From Vermiculatibacterium agrestimuris (GTDB lineage: Bacteria; Bacillota; Clostridia; Oscillospirales; Oscillospiraceae): 25,963 bases of DNA. A program made the translations under genes and the position numbers. The stretch is taken from contig NZ_CALPCU010000026.1 of the NCBI RefSeq assembly GCF_943193085.1, positions 1 to 25,963 of the forward strand, in the 5' to 3' direction. The notes below the pieces were generated by a model that was not told the DNA's origin, made no database searches, and saw only the letters and a program-made list of their open reading frames with translations. Below, piece by piece: positions 23,635 through 25,963 of this stretch. Position 1 is the first letter of the stretch. Each line of letters starts with the position of its first letter.

Positions 23635-23686
23635 TGTTTTTCTGCGAAAATTAGAAGAAAAATCGTAACGTTTAGGGAGGCGCGCC

Positions 23687-24892
23687 ATGAACGCCGCAGG
23701 TATCATTGCTGAATACAATCCATTTCACACCGGACACGCCTATCATATCGCCGAGACACGGCAGCGGCTGGGGGCGGATACGCCCATTGTGTGCGTCATG
23801 TCGGGAAACTGGGTACAGCGGGGGACGTGCGCCCTCACCGACAAGTGGACAAGAGCTGGCCTGGCCCTGAGAGGCGGGGCCGATCTGGTGCTGGAGCTGC
23901 CTCTGCCCTGGGCTATCTCCTCCGCCGAGGGTTTTGCCCGGGGCGGGGTGGAGGTTTTGAAGGCCACGGGCATAGTGGACATCCTCTCCTTTGGCAGTGA
24001 GAGCGGACGATTGGAAGATCTGTGCGCAGTGGCGCGCACTTTGGATGGGGAGGACTACCGAGCCGCCCTCCAGACAGAGCTTGACAAGGGGATCTCCTTT
24101 GCGGCCGCAAGAGAGAAGGCGGCCGCAAAGATAGTGGGAAAAGCGGCGACGCTCCTCCGCGGCCCCAATGACAGCCTGGGCGTGGAATACATCCGGGCGG
24201 CAGGGCAAGAGCTGACATCGATGGCCATTAAGCGGCAAGGGATTTCCCATGACAGTGACTGCGCGAAAAAGGATTTTGCCTCTGCCTCTTATGTGCGGGA
24301 GCGGGCCGAGGCAGGGGAGTGGGACGCAGTGGCCCGCTATACGCCCCGGGGGACGGCCGAAAGCCTGCAAGGGGCGGAACTGGTTCGGATGGAGCGGATA
24401 GAGCGGGCGATGCTTGCCCGCCTGCGGCAGATGAAGGGGGAGGATTTTGCCCTCCTCCCCGACAGCGGCAGGGCGGAGGGACTGCCCGACCGACTGGTGA
24501 AGGCGGCGTCCAGGGCGGTGAGCCTGGAGGAGTTTTATGCTTTGGCTAAGACCAAGCGGTATGCCCACGCCCGCATCCGCCGGCTGGCCCTGTGGGCCTT
24601 TCTGGGGCTCGCCGCCGCGGATCGGCCGGAGCAGCCGCTCTATCTGCGGGTACTGGGCTTCAACGAACGGGGCCGGCTGCTTTTGAAGGAGATGAAGCGC
24701 AGGGCGGGGCTGCCTGTCCTCACCAAGAGCGCTCACATCAAAGCGCTGGACGAGGAGGCCCAGACCCTCTTCGCTCTGGAGGCGCGGAGTACCGACCTCT
24801 TTGGGCTGTGTTATGACAAAATCAAGCCCTGCGGCATGGAATATACCGCAGGGCCGGTAGTGCTTACGGGTCGCGTTTCAATTTTTCCATGA
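23687..24892 (+). CDS. tmcAL: tRNA(Met) cytidine acetate ligase TmcAL (YlbM family)
   Basis: TmcAL uses ATP and acetate to make N4-acetylcytidine at the wobble position of elongator tRNA-Met. The protein is 401 residues, the usual length. The N-terminal nucleotidyltransferase fold has the HxGH motif in AEYNPFHTGHAYH, CVMSGNWVQRG and GADLVLELPLPWAISSAE. The C-terminus continues the family pattern through LAKTKRYAHARIRRL. GGGAGG (23675-23680) precedes the ATG. It is divergent from ackA, a neighbour seen in other Clostridia, and both enzymes handle acetate. Its last 29 bp overlap the end of the convergent VTT gene. Confidence 0.94.
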   Translation: MNAAGIIAEYNPFHTGHAYHIAETRQRLGADTPIVCVMSGNWVQRGTCALTDKWTRAGLALRGGADLVLELPLPWAISSAEGFARGGVEVLKATGIVDILSFGSESGRLEDLCAVARTLDGEDYRAALQTELDKGISFAAAREKAAAKIVGKAATLLRGPNDSLGVEYIRAAGQELTSMAIKRQGISHDSDCAKKDFASASYVRERAEAGEWDAVARYTPRGTAESLQGAELVRMERIERAMLARLRQMKGEDFALLPDSGRAEGLPDRLVKAASRAVSLEEFYALAKTKRYAHARIRRLALWAFLGLAAADRPEQPLYLRVLGFNERGRLLLKEMKRRAGLPVLTKSAHIKALDEEAQTLFALEARSTDLFGLCYDKIKPCGMEYTAGPVVLTGRVSIFP

Positions 24893-25559
24893 CCGCCCCT
24901 TCAAAGCGCTCGCCGTACTTCATGGCCAGGACGAAGAGCAGGATGCCGCCCAGGCCCAACAGTATCATGCCCCAGATGGGGATATGGAGCACTGAGCCGC
25001 CCACGGCGGAGGCCACCAGCAGTCCCCAGGGACGGGCCAGGATCACCAAAAGAAGAAACCGACGGGTGGAGATCTCGGTAAGTCCGGCCATGATGCACAG
25101 GATATCGTCGGGGAAGAAGGGGAAGAGAAAGGCCAGAAAGAGAAAGCTGTCCCGCTTGCGGCGGATGAGCTCTCCGTACTTTTCCTGATTTGGGCCGCTG
25201 ACAAACCGTTCGACGAAGGGTTTTCCCAGCGTGCGGCCCAGCTGAAAAACGATGGCGGAACCCAGGATCACCGCCCCGGCGGTGAGGAGAAAGGCGGGGA
25301 ACGTACCGAAGAGGATGCCCCCGGCCGCAGCGGTGATATTGCTTGGGATGGGGGCCAGGATCACAGAGGCCAGCTGGATGAGGAAAAAGACCAGATGGGA
25401 ATAGGGCGCAAAGCGTTGGATGTAGCTCTGGATCCCATCGGCGGTGCGGATCGCCTGAAAAAAGCCGGAGCGCCATAGGCCCCAGCTCAGCAGAGCCAGG
25501 AAAAGAAGGGTGAGCGCCAGGGTCGCCCGCCACGCCTTCCGCTCTGTGCCCTTTTCCAT
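24864..25559 (-). CDS. TVP38/TMEM64 (VTT/DedA-type) membrane protein
   Basis: A 231-residue membrane protein with about five to six hydrophobic segments. The core VILAPIPSNITAAAGGILFG and the segment FPFFPDDILCIMAGLTEIS are typical of the VTT domain. Relatives act in lipid flipping or membrane homeostasis. The substrate is unknown. ATG at 25559 follows GGGAGGCGAGGAA on the minus strand. The longer frame upstream lacks a ribosome binding site. The 3' end overlaps tmcAL by 29 bp and I see no terminator hairpin between these convergent genes. Confidence 0.9.
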   Translation of the reverse strand: MEKGTERKAWRATLALTLLFLALLSWGLWRSGFFQAIRTADGIQSYIQRFAPYSHLVFFLIQLASVILAPIPSNITAAAGGILFGTFPAFLLTAGAVILGSAIVFQLGRTLGKPFVERFVSGPNQEKYGELIRRKRDSFLFLAFLFPFFPDDILCIMAGLTEISTRRFLLLVILARPWGLLVASAVGGSVLHIPIWGMILLGLGGILLFVLAMKYGERFEGAVMEKLKRDP

Positions 25560-25592
25560 GGTTCCTCGCCTCCCGCTATGTTTTCTGTAGTC

Positions 25593-25601
25593 AGAATACC
25601 A
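25593..25601 (-). promoter_or_regulatory. Possible extended -10 promoter of the VTT gene
   Basis: On the minus strand TGG-TATTCT (25593-25601), 34 nt before the ATG. No good -35 is seen. Confidence 0.35.
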
Positions 25602-25673
25602 CATTCTGTGCCTGGAATCCATAGCAAAATACGGGCGTTTTTCTTAAAAAAGTCGAAAACTTACCCAGAAAAC

Positions 25674-25703
25674 AAAAAAGCCACACCCGGCATCAGGGTG
25701 TGG
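25674..25703 (-). terminator. Terminator of the small minus-strand unit
   Basis: An 8-bp perfect stem (25681-25688 with 25696-25703, seven-nt loop). On the minus strand a C then T6 (25679-25674) follows. It lies 33 nt past the stop of the small ORF and 115 nt before the VTT gene. Confidence 0.88.
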
Positions 25704-25736
25704 GAAACTTTCTTGAAGTGGAAATAACTGAATTTA

Positions 25737-25820
25737 TCACCGCTCACTGGGGATCACGGTGGTGCCGGCGAAGATCATATCGTCCACATCTCCGACCCGG
25801 TAATCGCTCTCATAAATCAA
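25737..25820 (-). CDS. Possible 27-residue peptide, unrecognised
   Basis: A short ORF starting at TTG (25818-25820), 7 nt after AAAGGAGG (25828-25835) on the minus strand. The predicted peptide has 27 residues, begins MIYESDYRVG and ends TTVIPSER. It is acidic in its first half and has no signal peptide or membrane segment. It lies inside a complete unit: a strong promoter 33 nt upstream and a terminator 33 nt downstream. I do not recognise it. It could be a genuine small protein, a leader peptide for the VTT gene, the remnant of a longer gene, or a non-coding RNA whose ribosome binding site is coincidental. An ATG four codons in lies in another frame and gives only 12 residues. Confidence 0.5.
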   Translation of the reverse strand: MIYESDYRVGDVDDMIFAGTTVIPSER

Positions 25821-25852
25821 ACTGGAACCTCCTTTCTTTACAGGTCGAGTTT

Positions 25853-25881
25853 AGTATATCGCACCCACAGAGAAAAAGCAA
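25853..25881 (-). promoter_or_regulatory. Promoter of the small minus-strand unit
   Basis: On the minus strand, TTGCTT (25876-25881), a 17-nt spacer and TATACT (25853-25858). The expected start is near 25846, giving a transcript of about 170 nt up to the terminator. Confidence 0.78.
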
Positions 25882-25888
25882 GGCCTTT

Positions 25889-25917
25889 TTGTAAAAGTTA
25901 CACAAATGTAATATGAA
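25889..25917 (+). promoter_or_regulatory. Possible divergent promoter facing the right edge
   Basis: TTGTAA (25889-25894), a 17-nt spacer and TATGAA (25912-25917). The boxes are imperfect. An imperfect inverted repeat (CACAAATGT at 25901-25909, ACATTTTGTG nearby downstream) overlaps it. No gene is visible between here and the end at 25963. A gene would have to start beyond the window. Confidence 0.35.
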
Positions 25918-25963
25918 CATTTTGTGAATAGAGACGAACGGCGGGGATGGCGCCACGGCCATC

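Noticed and set aside
23488..23686. Plus-strand promoter for tmcAL, for example around TATAAC at 23610
   Set aside because: No -35 box at suitable spacing. The AT-richness makes chance -10 matches likely.
1..25963. CRISPR array, tRNA or rRNA genes, insertion sequence ends
   Set aside because: No regularly spaced repeats, cloverleaf-like genes, rRNA stretches or transposase-like genes were seen.

Overview
This window looks like a chromosomal segment of a GC-rich Clostridia-class Firmicute, probably in the Oscillospiraceae (Flavonifractor/Pseudoflavonifractor/Lawsonibacter-like). The reasons are strong AGGAGG ribosome binding sites, an infC-rpmI-rplT operon with a leader attenuator of the Gram-positive type, a leucine T-box in front of leuA, ackA next to tmcAL, and a superoxide reductase typical of anaerobes. 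The genus is inferred from codon use and gene content; no 16S rRNA gene is present. No phage, insertion sequence, CRISPR array, rRNA or tRNA gene was found.

Layout. (1) 1-1481: a promoter, an L20-type leader with a terminator, then infC (apparent AUC start), rpmI and rplT. (2) 1509-3205: a small TfoX C-terminal-domain protein and a MATE exporter. (3) 3298-4463: an ECF-like sigma factor overlapping a membrane-anchored probable anti-sigma partner. (4) 4465-9334: a tightly packed polA-rimI-GNAT-tsaD operon. (5) 9351-12133, minus strand: leuA behind a T-box leader with a CUG leucine specifier, and an Asp/Glu-racemase-family gene upstream. (6) 12176-15108: an ABC importer (lipoprotein, permease, ATPase) with a terminator between its first two genes. 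(7) 15247-17036: citrate synthase and a superoxide reductase lacking the N-terminal iron site. (8) 17044-19938, minus strand: an isolated tyrosine recombinase and a FAD-dependent oxidoreductase. (9) 20013-21530: NADP-type glutamate dehydrogenase. (10) 21571-22280: a short ORF that looks like a LytTR regulator with its DNA-binding core deleted, overlapping a DUF3021 membrane protein. (11) 22291-25559: ackA (minus) divergent from tmcAL (plus), then a VTT/DedA-type membrane protein (minus) that overlaps tmcAL tail to tail. (12) 25560-25963: a compact minus-strand unit with its own promoter, ribosome binding site and terminator that could encode a 27-residue peptide.

The genes are mainly housekeeping and central metabolism: translation, DNA repair, tRNA modification (tsaD for t6A, tmcAL for ac4C), leucine and glutamate metabolism, and acetate formation. 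There is no clear multi-gene novel system. The most unusual items are the 27-codon transcription unit at the right end, the apparent internally deleted LytTR regulator still paired with DUF3021, the AUC-initiated infC, and the superoxide reductase without its rubredoxin-like centre.
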